Below the pieces are notes generated by a model, which did not search any database, was not told the origin of the DNA, and saw nothing but the letters and a program-made list of their open reading frames with translations. A stretch of 64,000 nt of DNA. Origin: Belliella kenyensis (lineage in GTDB: Bacteria > Bacteroidota > Bacteroidia > Cytophagales > Cyclobacteriaceae). Each line of letters starts with the position of its first letter. The first letter of the stretch is position 1. The stretch lies in the NCBI RefSeq assembly GCF_022549675.1, contig NZ_JAKZGR010000013.1:1-64000 (forward strand), read 5' to 3'. Position numbers and translations under genes: made by a program. Positions 43,522 to 53,437 of the stretch are shown one piece after another.

Positions 43522-43529
43522 CAAAGTTA
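43522..43529 (-). promoter_or_regulatory. -7 box of the Lrp-family gene
   Basis: TAACTTTG on the minus strand, an exact TAnnTTTG, lies 33 nt before the start codon. The -33 element is not evident. Confidence 0.45.
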
Positions 43530-43700
43530 ATATAATTTAAATTTATTTTATAATCATTTCCAACAAAAAACGACTGGTTTTACAAAATATTGTTGTCAAT
43601 TAACGTAATTTAATAGAACAAATCAATCGAAATCATGTAAGTATTTGTAAATATTCAAATTATCTCTTGAGAAACTGAGAAGAAATACGATTTTATCAGC

Positions 43701-44897
43701 TTAAAGTTTATTCTTTTTGATGTAATCCCTTGCTTCCTTATGAGCTGGGTGCTTTCGTTTTGCGTATTTTTTGACTTTGTTGAAATAATCTTTTGCTTTT
43801 TTCTTATCCTTATCCTCATTGGCCATTTTTCCCAAAGCCATCAAAGAGTAAAGGTAATACCCGCTTTCTTGACTCTCTGACTCTTCGCCATAAGACAAAG
43901 TCTTTAGGTAATATTTCTTGGCTTCTTTCTTATTTCCAATCCTGTCATTGTATTGTGCTACAAAAAATGCCGCATACCTTCCTGAGTTTGATTCATATCC
44001 CGTCCAAGATTCATCTATACGCTTAAGAATTTCCAAAGATGTTTCATTCGCTTCTACCATTCTTCCTACAGAATAGAGATGCCTTGCATGAGACCTATGA
44101 AAATAAGGGTTATTTGGGTACTTGCTATGTAAATAATCTGTGATCTCTAAAGCTTTGAATGGCTGCTTTTCTTCTGATGCATAGAGCCTGAACAAAAAGT
44201 ATTGAGCCTCAATCCTTGCATAAAATGCATTTTGTGCAACATCTTCAAGTTGTTTCAGCCCAAGTTTTTTGTCTCCTTTAGGAAAAAAGGCTAGCACTGG
44301 CTTCAGTAAAGGATAGTTCTCAGGAATCCACACTGAGAAGTAATTGAAAAGTGCATCTCCTAACAAAAGCTCAGGATTAAGTTCTTCATCACCTTTGCTA
44401 AGATTGAGGTATTTCATAGCACTCTTCCCAGCAAATGTCGCTTTGGTCCAGCTCTTTCTTTCGCTGTATAATCTTCCTTGGAATCCATATGCACCCGAAA
44501 GGAAAAAAGCTGCCTCTTTGTTTTCTGGATTCTTTTTATAAATTTTTTCTGCCTTTGCGATCGCCTTATCCATTTGGCTGATAAAGGTCGCGTCATATTT
44601 TTTGTTTTCTATATCTACAGCTATTTTCCACCAAGTACTTAAGCCTAATAGAAAATCTGGTAGTGGATGATCTGGATATTGTAATCCCATGACCCTAAAA
44701 CCACGCTCTGCAGTTGCAAAATCAAAATTGTAAAGGCTATTTACAGCATCTGTAATCCTAAATTGCAAACTTTTATCTAATAGTAAATATTCAGAACCTG
44801 GTGTCGTAGAAACATCAACCTCATTTCCTTCTTGAGCAGATACTGAACTGAACATTAATAACCCTATCAGCATCGACATGAAGATTTTGTATCTCAT
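43701..44897 (-). CDS. Exported tetratricopeptide-repeat protein
   Basis: This is a 398-residue protein with a signal peptide to SSVSAQ. The body consists of helical pairs of TPR type: FDFATAERGFRVMGLQYPDHPLPDFLLGL, ALEITDYLHSKYPNNPYFHRSHARHL and KKEAKKYYLKTLSYGEE are the clearest. It has a very basic C-terminal tail (KKAKDYFNKVKKYAKRKHP). It is probably a periplasmic scaffold; partners are unknown. It is divergent from a membrane-protein gene and has a TAGTTTTG box upstream. Confidence 0.8.
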   Translation of the reverse strand: MRYKIFMSMLIGLLMFSSVSAQEGNEVDVSTTPGSEYLLLDKSLQFRITDAVNSLYNFDFATAERGFRVMGLQYPDHPLPDFLLGLSTWWKIAVDIENKKYDATFISQMDKAIAKAEKIYKKNPENKEAAFFLSGAYGFQGRLYSERKSWTKATFAGKSAMKYLNLSKGDEELNPELLLGDALFNYFSVWIPENYPLLKPVLAFFPKGDKKLGLKQLEDVAQNAFYARIEAQYFLFRLYASEEKQPFKALEITDYLHSKYPNNPYFHRSHARHLYSVGRMVEANETSLEILKRIDESWTGYESNSGRYAAFFVAQYNDRIGNKKEAKKYYLKTLSYGEESESQESGYYLYSLMALGKMANEDKDKKKAKDYFNKVKKYAKRKHPAHKEARDYIKKNKL

Positions 44898-44921
44898 TAT
44901 TTTTTTTTATTTTTTTTTCTG

Positions 44922-44929
44922 CAAAACTA
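44922..44929 (-). promoter_or_regulatory. -7 box of the exported TPR gene
   Basis: TAGTTTTG on the minus strand is an exact TAnnTTTG, 24 nt before the start. A TTTG lies 14 nt further upstream, a little closer than the usual spacing. Confidence 0.45.
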
Positions 44930-44980
44930 TCAGGTATTAGAAACAAAAAATTACTTTTATCTAAAATTAATTTTTGCTCT

Positions 44981-45628
44981 ATGAGTAAACCTGACTCCCA
45001 AGTTGCACAACGAATATTAGATACAATTAATTTCGACAAAAGAATATTTTTTATCATTTTATGTTTCTTATTCATTACCATAAGATTTGTCACCAATGAC
45101 ATAATTCTTGATACAATTTATGCTGGTCGCGAATTGTCAGAAAATGGTTCATTGTCATTTTTCCATCTATTCAATGCGCTGCATTATATTTGGACACCAT
45201 TTTCTATTCTTTGGAAAGTCACTTTGATTACTTTCTTTCTCTGGACTGGGGCATTTGCTCTGGGATACAAGATCAATTTTAAGCCTCTATGGACATTTGT
45301 ACTTGTAGCTGAGACAGTTTTTATCTTACCTGAACTTATTAAAATGATTATTTTCATCAGTCCATCATCCGATACTTCTTTCCAGGATATTCAAAATTTC
45401 AGTGCTTTTTCCCTTGCTTCTTTGTTCGATCTTGATGGCATTAGTTCAAAATACCACTACCCATTAAAAGCACTTAATCTATTTGAGGTCCTTTATGCTT
45501 TCATTTTGACCCTTGGTGTGCATACTTATAGCAAAAGGAACCTTAAGGAATCGTTTTTGATTGTATTGGTAGGCTATGTATTTGTTTACCTAGTATGGCT
45601 TATGTTCTATATTTTGGTATATAAATAA
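44981..45628 (+). CDS. Polytopic membrane protein, possibly Yip1-like
   Basis: This is a 215-residue protein with about five hydrophobic segments (near residues 22-38, 68-95, 100-128, 160-180, 188-213). No catalytic motif is visible. The compact five-pass pattern resembles Yip1-type domain proteins, but I cannot name the family securely. It is divergent from the exported TPR gene and followed by a 180-bp spacer with a small 7-bp hairpin near 45674-45692. Confidence 0.6.
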   Translation: MSKPDSQVAQRILDTINFDKRIFFIILCFLFITIRFVTNDIILDTIYAGRELSENGSLSFFHLFNALHYIWTPFSILWKVTLITFFLWTGAFALGYKINFKPLWTFVLVAETVFILPELIKMIIFISPSSDTSFQDIQNFSAFSLASLFDLDGISSKYHYPLKALNLFEVLYAFILTLGVHTYSKRNLKESFLIVLVGYVFVYLVWLMFYILVYK

Positions 45629-45810
45629 TCTTACTCCATAGAGAGGCCGTGCATTCGATTTGATCACCGCATGCTCATTCATTTAGAATGAGTGAATTTA
45701 AATTTTGAAAAATTGCTAAAATAAACAGTCGGAAATTCGTATCTACACCTATAGGAAAATATCCCCGGACGAAACTGATTGTAATTCATAAATTAAACTT
45801 AAAAAGATAT

Positions 45811-47838
45811 ATGAATCCTTTATTGGAAAAATTCCATACCCCATTTGAGACCCCTCCTTTTAAAAAAATAAATACTGAGCATTTCCTTCCTGCAATTCAG
45901 GATGGAATCCAACAAGCAAAAGCTGATATCGAACGTATAAAAGCGGAGTCTAATCCAGATTTCGAAAATACGATAGTGGCATTAGATAATGCTGGTGAAC
46001 GACTGTCTTTGGTTTCATCCATATTTTTCAACCTCAATTCAGCAGAGACAAATGATGCTTTACAGGCACTTGCAAGGGAAATCTCCCCACTATTGACTTC
46101 ACATAGCAATGATGTATTGTTGGATAAGAAGCTTTTTGAAAATGTAGAAATAGTTTTCAAAAAGAAAGAAAATTTAAATCTGACAATAGAACAACTTTCG
46201 CTTCTTGAAAAAACTTACAAGAGTTTTGTTAGAAATGGAGCCAAACTTGATCTAGACGAGCAAGAAAAGCTTAGAAGTATTGACCAAAAACTTTCTCAAC
46301 TTGGTCTGAAATTCGGTGAGAATGTATTGGCCGAAACGAACAAATATAAGCTAATTGTAGAAGAAGAATCGGATCTTGAAGGACTTCCAGAGGCAGTTAT
46401 TGAAGCGGCATCACAGGAAGCTGAAAATTCAGGAGAAGTTGGGAAATGGATTTTTACACTTGCCTTTCCAAGCTATATCCCCTTTATGACTTATGCTAAA
46501 AACAGGTCCCTCAGAAAGGAGTTATTTATAGCATATAATACCAAGGCTAGCAAAGGTGATCAGCTTGATAATCAAGAGTTCATCAAAGAAATGCTTCATT
46601 TGAAAAACGAGAGGGCTTCTCTACTTGGGTATAAAAACTACGCGGCATTTGTATTAGAAGAGCGTATGGCAAAAAGCAGTGAAGCAGTGCTTGATTTTTT
46701 GGAAAACCTATTGGAGAAAGGTAAACCAAAAGCAATTGAAGAAATCAATGAACTTGAAGCTTTTGCAAAAAACTTGGACCAAATTGATCGATTAGAGAAG
46801 TGGGACTTTGCTTACTATGCAGAAAAACTCAAAAAGCAAAAATATGATGTAGATGACGAACTCCTAAGACCTTATTTTCAGCTCGAGAAGGTTACTCAGG
46901 GCGTTTTTGAAACTGCCAGAAAATTATTTGGAATTACCTTCAAAAAGAGTGATGAGATTCAAGTATACCATGATGATGTTACAGCATATGAAGTTTTAGA
47001 TGAAAATGATAACCATTTGGCCGTATTTTATGCTGACTTTTTCCCTAGACCAGGCAAAAGAAATGGAGCATGGATGACAAGTTATAGAGGTCAAAAAATC
47101 AGAAATGAGATAGATCAAAGGCCACATGTCTCTATAGTTTGTAATTTCACCAAACCAACCAAGTCTAAGCCTTCACTACTTACATTTAATGAAGTCACCA
47201 CATTGTTCCATGAGTTTGGACATGCTCTCCATGGTATGTTAGCGAAAGGAACCTATGAATCTCTCACTGGAACACATGTATATTGGGATTTTGTTGAGCT
47301 TCCATCTCAAATTTTTGAAAATTGGTGCTATGAGAAAGAATGTCTAGATCTTTTTGCTAGTCATTATGCTACTGGTGAAAAAATATCACCAGAATTGATA
47401 GATAAAATCAAAAATGCATCTAATTTCCATCAAGGCTATCAGACAGTAAGACAAATCAGCTTTGGATTACTTGACATGGCATATCATAGTACTGATCCAG
47501 GCTTGATAGATAGCATACCTGTATTCGAAAAGGAGCAGATGAAAGGAACTTCTTTACTTCCAGAGGTAGAAGGCACACTCATGAGCACTTCTTTCTCTCA
47601 TATCTTCCAAGGTGGTTATGCAGCAGGTTACTATAGTTACAAATGGGCAGAAGTTTTGGATGCTGATGCGTTTGAGCTGTTTTTAGAAAATGGTATTTTT
47701 GATCAAAACACTGCTAAATCCTTCCAAGAACACATACTTTCAAGTGGGTCTAAAGAACACCCTGAGGTACTTTATAAAAGATTTAGAGGAAGAGATCCAA
47801 AACCAGAAGCTTTGCTAAAGAGAGCTGGATTGATATAA
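45811..47838 (+). CDS. M3-family metallopeptidase (Dcp/oligopeptidase type)
   Basis: This 675-residue zinc peptidase degrades short peptides in the cell or periplasm. The zinc motif HEFGH starts near residue 467 in VTTLFHEFGHALHGML, with the third ligand in the following THVYWDFVELPSQIFENW. LTFNE and GYQTVRQISFGLLDM and then GYAAGYYSYKWAEVLDADAF are typical of the Dcp branch. There is no signal peptide, so it is probably cytoplasmic. It is monocistronic with a strong terminator immediately after the stop. Confidence 0.93.
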   Translation: MNPLLEKFHTPFETPPFKKINTEHFLPAIQDGIQQAKADIERIKAESNPDFENTIVALDNAGERLSLVSSIFFNLNSAETNDALQALAREISPLLTSHSNDVLLDKKLFENVEIVFKKKENLNLTIEQLSLLEKTYKSFVRNGAKLDLDEQEKLRSIDQKLSQLGLKFGENVLAETNKYKLIVEEESDLEGLPEAVIEAASQEAENSGEVGKWIFTLAFPSYIPFMTYAKNRSLRKELFIAYNTKASKGDQLDNQEFIKEMLHLKNERASLLGYKNYAAFVLEERMAKSSEAVLDFLENLLEKGKPKAIEEINELEAFAKNLDQIDRLEKWDFAYYAEKLKKQKYDVDDELLRPYFQLEKVTQGVFETARKLFGITFKKSDEIQVYHDDVTAYEVLDENDNHLAVFYADFFPRPGKRNGAWMTSYRGQKIRNEIDQRPHVSIVCNFTKPTKSKPSLLTFNEVTTLFHEFGHALHGMLAKGTYESLTGTHVYWDFVELPSQIFENWCYEKECLDLFASHYATGEKISPELIDKIKNASNFHQGYQTVRQISFGLLDMAYHSTDPGLIDSIPVFEKEQMKGTSLLPEVEGTLMSTSFSHIFQGGYAAGYYSYKWAEVLDADAFELFLENGIFDQNTAKSFQEHILSSGSKEHPEVLYKRFRGRDPKPEALLKRAGLI

Positions 47839-47842
47839 ATTG

Positions 47843-47875
47843 AAAAAGGATGCACTTAAATGCATCCTTTTTTTT
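47843..47875 (+). terminator. Intrinsic terminator of the M3 peptidase gene
   Basis: The 12-bp stem AAAAAGGATGCA with its complement and the 6-nt CTTAAA loop ends in a long T-run. It starts 5 bp after the stop codon. Confidence 0.92.
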
Positions 47876-47914
47876 ATCTAAACTGCCAACCAGCAGACCA
47901 AACGCTATTAGTCT

Positions 47915-48001
47915 TTACAGCACCATCATGAACCCTATCAAGACTAACCAAACCACTGACGATATAGTCAATAGTAACCGGAATTGCTTATCCTCGTTCA
48001 T
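47915..48001 (-). CDS. Possible 28-residue single-pass membrane microprotein
   Basis: An ATG-started frame encodes MNEDKQFRLL followed by a hydrophobic stretch and stop. The charged start and one 18-residue hydrophobic segment resemble bacterial membrane microproteins. It lies in the spacer between the M3 peptidase and the convergent CDF gene. No strong ribosome-binding site or promoter is visible, so this is a candidate only. Confidence 0.25.
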   Translation of the reverse strand: MNEDKQFRLLLTISSVVWLVLIGFMMVL

Positions 48002-48122
48002 ATTTGTATTTTTGCTGAATATACCATATTAAATGCTGAAAAACAATACCTATAACCATATTTCTTATACAAAAGACAATATAGACACAATATTAATGGG
48101 TGCATCAAAGCACATGTGGGTA

Positions 48123-49127
48123 TCAGTCTGTAATACGATCAGTCAGTTCATGATAATGCTTTTGATTTTTAGCCATATTTTCAGCAGTCCATTCGATTTT
48201 TGTACTTGCTTTATATTTTCGAACTGAACAAGTTGAGAGTTGACAATATTTGCAACACTTTTCTGGAATGCATGGATCAGAATGAATAAAAACTTCCATT
48301 CCACCATGGAAAGTATTTTCAAGAGCCTCTTCTACTTTTTCAACCTCTTCATGAACCCTTTTGAGCTCAAAATAATATGGAAGCGTCAAGTGCAAATCGA
48401 TATGCCTGTCGCTTCCATACTGTTGGACACGCATATTATGTATATCTATCCACTCTGGTTTTCTTTCACTGTTGAGCACTGATACAGTATGACTGATCGC
48501 CAAAGGATTAGCTTCATCCATCAGCCCGCCTACAGACTTTCTCACGAGTATATAACCTGAATATACTATGTACAGTGAAAACAGAATAGATAGGATAGCG
48601 TCTAAAATCTCGATGCCTGTCAAGTAAATTACAACTACTCCTCCCACCAAGATTAGACTACTTACGGTGTCTGTGAGTAGGTGCTTCCCATTAGCTTCAA
48701 GCGTTATGCTATTCATCTTTCTACCGACATTTTTCAACTTTAGACCAAGCAGCCCGTTTATCAAACCAGTGATCCCAATCAGAAAAACACCTTCAAGAAG
48801 CATTTCAAGTTCATTTGGAACAAAGAAATTGTATATTGCCTGATAAATAATGAACAAACCAGCTAGTATAATGAGCACACCTTCAATACCAGCACTAAAA
48901 AACTCTATTTTGCCATGACCATATGGATGATTTTCATCCTTCGGCTGAGAACTTAAGTATATACTATACGAAGCAAATCCAGCAGCAACTACATTCACTA
49001 TACTCTCCAATGCGTCAGTTAGAATTGCAAGTGAATTGGTAATGTAAAAGGAATAAAATTTAATTATCAACAAGATCACACTTACGATAAAAGAAATTCT
49101 AATCCACTTTGTTTTTTGCTGATTCAC
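48123..49127 (-). CDS. Cation diffusion facilitator transporter
   Basis: This 334-residue inner-membrane metal exporter has six membrane segments. The first-site Asp residues are in SLAILTDALESIVNVV, HPYGHGKIEFFSAGIEG is the family signature, and the later metal site lies in HLLTDTVSS. The C-terminal cytoplasmic domain carries DIHNMRVQQYGSDRHIDLHLTLP. It ends in a Cys-rich segment (DPCIPEKCCKYCQLSTC) that may bind metal. Substrate is probably zinc, iron or a similar divalent ion. The start is GTG at 49127. Confidence 0.92.
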   Translation of the reverse strand: MNQQKTKWIRISFIVSVILLIIKFYSFYITNSLAILTDALESIVNVVAAGFASYSIYLSSQPKDENHPYGHGKIEFFSAGIEGVLIILAGLFIIYQAIYNFFVPNELEMLLEGVFLIGITGLINGLLGLKLKNVGRKMNSITLEANGKHLLTDTVSSLILVGGVVVIYLTGIEILDAILSILFSLYIVYSGYILVRKSVGGLMDEANPLAISHTVSVLNSERKPEWIDIHNMRVQQYGSDRHIDLHLTLPYYFELKRVHEEVEKVEEALENTFHGGMEVFIHSDPCIPEKCCKYCQLSTCSVRKYKASTKIEWTAENMAKNQKHYHELTDRITD

Positions 49128-49233
49128 GAGTTGCGGTATAATATTTGGACTCCAAAATTAGAATATATTTATTGAAAATTGCCGATTTTTAATAATATTG
49201 AATAGAAAACTGAAAATCTAAATCAAACATTTT

Positions 49234-50319
49234 ATGGAATCAACACCAATCAAACTTCCTTCTTACATCAAAGCACTATTAGTCATCTGCTTGACAGCTG
49301 CCATAGTTTTTATATTGATAGTAGGAAAAGGAATTTTTATCCCACTATTTTTGGGAGGATTTATCTCAATTCTACTTACACCTCTTGGAAATTGGCTAGA
49401 GGGTAAAAAATTTTCTAGGATATTCAGTGCTATCATATCCTTGATTTCAGCAATTTTGGTAACGGCAGGATTCATCACATTCGTTATTCTTCAAGTTGCC
49501 AGCTTTTCTCGCGATTTAGATAATGTAGGAGATAGATTAAACAATTATCTAAGTGATATTGACTCTTGGGTTTATGACAATTTTGCTGTGGAAACAGGCA
49601 TTGGGGATGGTATTGACAAAAGTCATTGGGTAGATTTGCTACAGTCTAACAGTTCGAGCTTAGCCGAATTTGTACTCAATACCATCGGATCAATGTCTGG
49701 GCTTATTTTACTCCCTGTTTTCATCTTCTTTTTCCTGATCTATAGAGATCATCTTACAGATTTTATTGTCAATATGTTCAAAGAACATGACCAAGATGAA
49801 ATTAAAAGCAAAATTAGAGAACTCAGAAAACTTGTTCAAAGATACATTGTGGGAATTGTGAAAGTAATGGCAATTTTAGCTGTTTTAAACTCAGCTGTTT
49901 TGTTTGGACTAGGCATCAAGCATGCGATCTTCTTTGCTGTATTTGCAGCGATTTTGAATATAATACCATACTTAGGGCCATTCCTAGGGGCTATATTACC
50001 GATGATTTTTGCATTTTTGACAAAAGACAGTCTATTTTACCCGCTTGGTGTGATTGCAGCATTTACAATCATCCAGCTCATAGAAAGTAATTTCTTAACG
50101 CCTAAAATTGTCGGAAGTAATGTTAATTTGAACGCTTTCATCACATTTATTGGATTACTTATAGGAGCTTCTATATGGGGAGTAATAGGAATGATAATGA
50201 TAATACCGACCTTGGCTGTCTTGAGAAAAATATTTGAACTTGATGAATCAACAAGACCTTTTGCTTTGTTGTTAGGAGAGGAAAAAGAAAAGATACAAAA
50301 TGATAAATCAAAAAATTAG
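49234..50319 (+). CDS. AI-2E family (PerM-like) transporter, first copy
   Basis: This is a 361-residue membrane protein with about eight hydrophobic segments. Family marks are the early FIPLFLGGFISILLTPLGNWLE, the middle VQRYIVGIVKVMAILAVLNSAVLFGLGI, and the late NIIPYLGPFLGAILPMIFAFL and ESNFLTPKIVGSNVNLNAF. Members export small molecules or ions; some have been linked to AI-2 or sodium. Its last 20 bp overlap the start of the TPR lipoprotein gene, so the two are coupled. A second, diverged copy lies at 60369. Confidence 0.88.
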   Translation: MESTPIKLPSYIKALLVICLTAAIVFILIVGKGIFIPLFLGGFISILLTPLGNWLEGKKFSRIFSAIISLISAILVTAGFITFVILQVASFSRDLDNVGDRLNNYLSDIDSWVYDNFAVETGIGDGIDKSHWVDLLQSNSSSLAEFVLNTIGSMSGLILLPVFIFFFLIYRDHLTDFIVNMFKEHDQDEIKSKIRELRKLVQRYIVGIVKVMAILAVLNSAVLFGLGIKHAIFFAVFAAILNIIPYLGPFLGAILPMIFAFLTKDSLFYPLGVIAAFTIIQLIESNFLTPKIVGSNVNLNAFITFIGLLIGASIWGVIGMIMIIPTLAVLRKIFELDESTRPFALLLGEEKEKIQNDKSKN

Positions 50320-51244
50320 CAATATTTTATTTATCCTTTTTGCAGCGGTATTATTATTGGCTTGTGCTACACAAGAAGACAAAAAGGGTCGCTTTTTACT
50401 AAAAGGAAATGAAAAACTAAAAGAAAATGATCTTAAAGGGGCTTTAGATTTTTATACTGAAGCCCTAAAGATCGACCCTAACTTTGCCGACGCTTTGTTG
50501 AATAGAGGTATCGTCCAAAGCAGATTGAATAATTTCGAAGCAGCCATCGATGATTTTAGTAATATCCTTTCCATTGGATCTTCGATTGATAGTACTGCCT
50601 ATTTTCAAAGAGGTTTGTCTTATCTGGATAACGGCGAAAATTATAAAGCCCTCAATGATGCAGAAAACCTGCTAAAAGAAAGTCCAGAAAGTTGGAAATC
50701 ATATTTTTTACTTGGACTTACGAAAGAAAGACTAAAGGATTATGATGCTGCACTTAAGGCATTTGAAAAGGGATTATCATACAATCCTACCAATGCTGAC
50801 TTGATAGTAAATATGGCCACCATTCTTTATTATCAAAAAGACTATAATAGAGCTATAGAATTGTTAGAAAATGCTGAAAAATCTAACCCAGAAGAGGCAA
50901 ACATTTACAATCTAAGGTCTATGATTGCATTTGATAATGATCGTTATCAAGAGGCTCTATCCTGGGTAGAAAAAGCAATAAGTATCAATCCTAGAGTTTC
51001 ATTTTATCACAATAACAGGGGACTTTATTACCTATTTTTGGGTGAGTTGGATAAAGGCATCACGGATATAAATTTCAGTATCAAGCAAAACTCTAAAAAT
51101 CCATATGCTTGGCGAAACAAAGGAATATATTACTTTCTCACAGGAGATAAAGTTTCAGCTCAAAAATATTTGGAGGATGCTAAAAACTATGATCCCAAAA
51201 TGGACCTTGTGGATGAATACTTGTCCAAAATTAGGGCACTATAA
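50300..51244 (+). CDS. TPR-repeat lipoprotein
   Basis: This is a 314-residue lipoprotein. The lipobox LLLAC has Cys22 after a hydrophobic segment. About seven tetratricopeptide repeats follow: DLKGALDFYTEALKIDPNFADALLNRG, DYDAALKAFEKGLSYNPTNADLIVNMA and RYQEALSWVEKAISINP are the clearest. It is probably a periplasmic or outer-membrane protein-interaction scaffold. It overlaps the AI-2E transporter gene by 20 bp and ends 6 bp inside the convergent histidine kinase gene. Confidence 0.9.
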   Translation: MINQKISNILFILFAAVLLLACATQEDKKGRFLLKGNEKLKENDLKGALDFYTEALKIDPNFADALLNRGIVQSRLNNFEAAIDDFSNILSIGSSIDSTAYFQRGLSYLDNGENYKALNDAENLLKESPESWKSYFLLGLTKERLKDYDAALKAFEKGLSYNPTNADLIVNMATILYYQKDYNRAIELLENAEKSNPEEANIYNLRSMIAFDNDRYQEALSWVEKAISINPRVSFYHNNRGLYYLFLGELDKGITDINFSIKQNSKNPYAWRNKGIYYFLTGDKVSAQKYLEDAKNYDPKMDLVDEYLSKIRAL

Positions 51245-53437
51245 ATTCGTCACTACCAATAGATCGTTGATCTTTTGGTGAAGTTCGTCTGCATCAATGG
51301 GTTTTGAAACATATTCATCAAATCCCACAGCTTCTAATGCTTTTATCACTTCTTGCTCTATCGCTGCTGTAAGTGCTATCACTGGTGTATTAGAAATCTC
51401 CTTGATCTTTGAAGTACACTCAAGACCGTCCATCAAAGGCATTTGAATATCCATAAGAATTATATCGTACTCCTTTTTCCCAATAGCTTCCAATGCTTCA
51501 ACACCATTTGTGACTCTATCAAATTCATAACCCCATTTTTTAAGAATTTTTCCAAGAACTAGTGCGTTTACATCATTATCTTCTGCCATTAATACACTTA
51601 CTTGACTGAGTTTTACTTCTTCAGGTTTTGAATAGCTATTTGGTCTTAGCATTTCTTTGTTTACATTTTCAAATGCTATCTCGAAGAAAAAGATTGAGCC
51701 CACTCCTAATTGGGATGTTACTTCTATCCTACTATCCATCTGTTCAAGCAATTTCTTTGAAATTGACAATCCTAATCCTGTTCCACCATATTTCTTACTA
51801 AATGTCTGCTGTAATTGATCAAAATCTTGAAAAATCTTCTCCATATCTTCCTCCGCTATACCAATACCAGTATCTTTCACTTCAAAATATATGATAGAGT
51901 AGTCTGATTTGTTAGATTTCAGCTGAACTTTCAATTCAACTTGTCCATTTTTGGTAAACTTAAGGGCATTGGAAATCAAGTTATTCAATACTTGTGTTAA
52001 CCTAACTTTGTCACCTAGCACAACTAGATTTGCTGCATCATCAAAGTGAAGTCTTAGGGTATTTCGCGACTCTAATGCATGGGATTCGAAGCTATTAATT
52101 ACTTGTTTGACAACCCCTGCTAATTCCATGGGCTGTAGATCCAAGCTCAGTTTTCCTGCTTCTATTTTCTGAAAATCGAGCAGATCATTGATCATGATGA
52201 TGAGATTGTCTACAGAAAAATTGATGGTATCAAAAGCCGCTTTTTGTGCTGGAGTATGAACATCTTGCAGCAAAGTATAGATAGAACCCGTAATAGCATT
52301 CAAAGGAGTTCGTAGATCATGGCTGATCGTAGATAAGAACTCGGACTTTATTCTTGACGAGTTTTCAGCAATTTCTTTCTGTAAATGTAGGGTTTGCTCA
52401 GACATTTTAGAGCTAGTAACATCACTCAAATATCCATACCATACCAATTTCATATGCCTCACCTCTGCTAACTGTGCATGAACTCTAATCCACTTTATTG
52501 AACCCTCATCTTTACCTTTTATTCTAAAGTCGCATTCCCATGGTTTGGTAGATTTAGAAGACATCATCGCCGTAGAAATTACATTGGCAGTATCCTCATG
52601 ATGAATCTTAGATACAATCACCCCTAAATCTATAGATTCATTATTGGTATCATTTATCCCAAAAAGTTCAAAAACACTAGGACTAAAATATGGGAAAGTG
52701 ATTTCTCCTGTATTGTTTATGAGGAGTTTAAAAAAAGCACCAGGTACATAATTCGTGAAATTCTTAAATAATTGAAAATCTCTCCTTCTTTCAGTTACGT
52801 CTCTACCACTTGCATAAAAACTTCCATCAACAAATTTCACATTCCATGATATTAATCTATATCCATGATTTTTCGACAAAATCCTTACCGACAAATCATC
52901 GTAGCCAGAATTTTCTGAATTCAATCCAGCAATTGTGAGGCGAAAATCAGACAAATCTTCAGGATGAAAAAATTGACATAAATCTACATTTACTAATTCC
53001 TCTTGTGTATATCCTAGCACCTTAAGTGTTTTAGAATTAACCCATGTGAGAAAATTATTCTTTCCTATCGCAATCATATCAAGACCTGAATCGAAAAATA
53101 AATGACTATCTTGAGAAGAAGGAAATCCATGTTTTTTTATTTCCTTGCCGTTATAAAACAAAAAATAGTTTTCTCCATTTTGATTAGGAAGCTCAATTTG
53201 AAACTTATAATCACTTGACTGAAAACTAATCAACAACTCTTCTTTAAAGATATAGCTGTTCACATCCAAACCCAACCCCACCAGACTTTTGTCCAATAGG
53301 TAGTCACCTATGGAGTTGTCAAATGCAAGATTGCTATAGAAAATATTATACGGATAGGTATCATCAGCTAAAAACACCATATCCGAAGATTCATAAATTA
53401 CTTTCTTGAAAGTATTATTAATTCCCCTATCCTTCAT
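51239..53437 (-). CDS. Hybrid histidine kinase / response regulator with PAS domains
   Basis: This is a 732-residue soluble-looking kinase. PAS-type sensory domains fill about residues 1-345 (WVNSKTLKVLGYTQEELVNVDLCQFFHPEDLSDF, and a PAS with PAC-like end KWIRVHAQLAEVRHMKLVWYGYLSDVT). HisKA has the phospho-His near residue 372 in TISHDLRTPLNAI. The ATPase domain has VLNNLISNALKFT, DTGIGI and GGTGLGLSI. A C-terminal receiver has Asp near residue 660 in IILMDIQMPLMDG. No membrane segment is seen, so it senses an internal signal. Phosphate from its receiver must leave through an HPt protein, such as the receiver-HPt protein at 5661 (inference). Confidence 0.92.
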   Translation of the reverse strand: MKDRGINNTFKKVIYESSDMVFLADDTYPYNIFYSNLAFDNSIGDYLLDKSLVGLGLDVNSYIFKEELLISFQSSDYKFQIELPNQNGENYFLFYNGKEIKKHGFPSSQDSHLFFDSGLDMIAIGKNNFLTWVNSKTLKVLGYTQEELVNVDLCQFFHPEDLSDFRLTIAGLNSENSGYDDLSVRILSKNHGYRLISWNVKFVDGSFYASGRDVTERRRDFQLFKNFTNYVPGAFFKLLINNTGEITFPYFSPSVFELFGINDTNNESIDLGVIVSKIHHEDTANVISTAMMSSKSTKPWECDFRIKGKDEGSIKWIRVHAQLAEVRHMKLVWYGYLSDVTSSKMSEQTLHLQKEIAENSSRIKSEFLSTISHDLRTPLNAITGSIYTLLQDVHTPAQKAAFDTINFSVDNLIIMINDLLDFQKIEAGKLSLDLQPMELAGVVKQVINSFESHALESRNTLRLHFDDAANLVVLGDKVRLTQVLNNLISNALKFTKNGQVELKVQLKSNKSDYSIIYFEVKDTGIGIAEEDMEKIFQDFDQLQQTFSKKYGGTGLGLSISKKLLEQMDSRIEVTSQLGVGSIFFFEIAFENVNKEMLRPNSYSKPEEVKLSQVSVLMAEDNDVNALVLGKILKKWGYEFDRVTNGVEALEAIGKKEYDIILMDIQMPLMDGLECTSKIKEISNTPVIALTAAIEQEVIKALEAVGFDEYVSKPIDADELHQKINDLLVVTNL

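Noticed and set aside
47850-48032. 60-codon plus-strand frame after the M3 peptidase
   Set aside because: It begins inside the terminator hairpin and has random composition.
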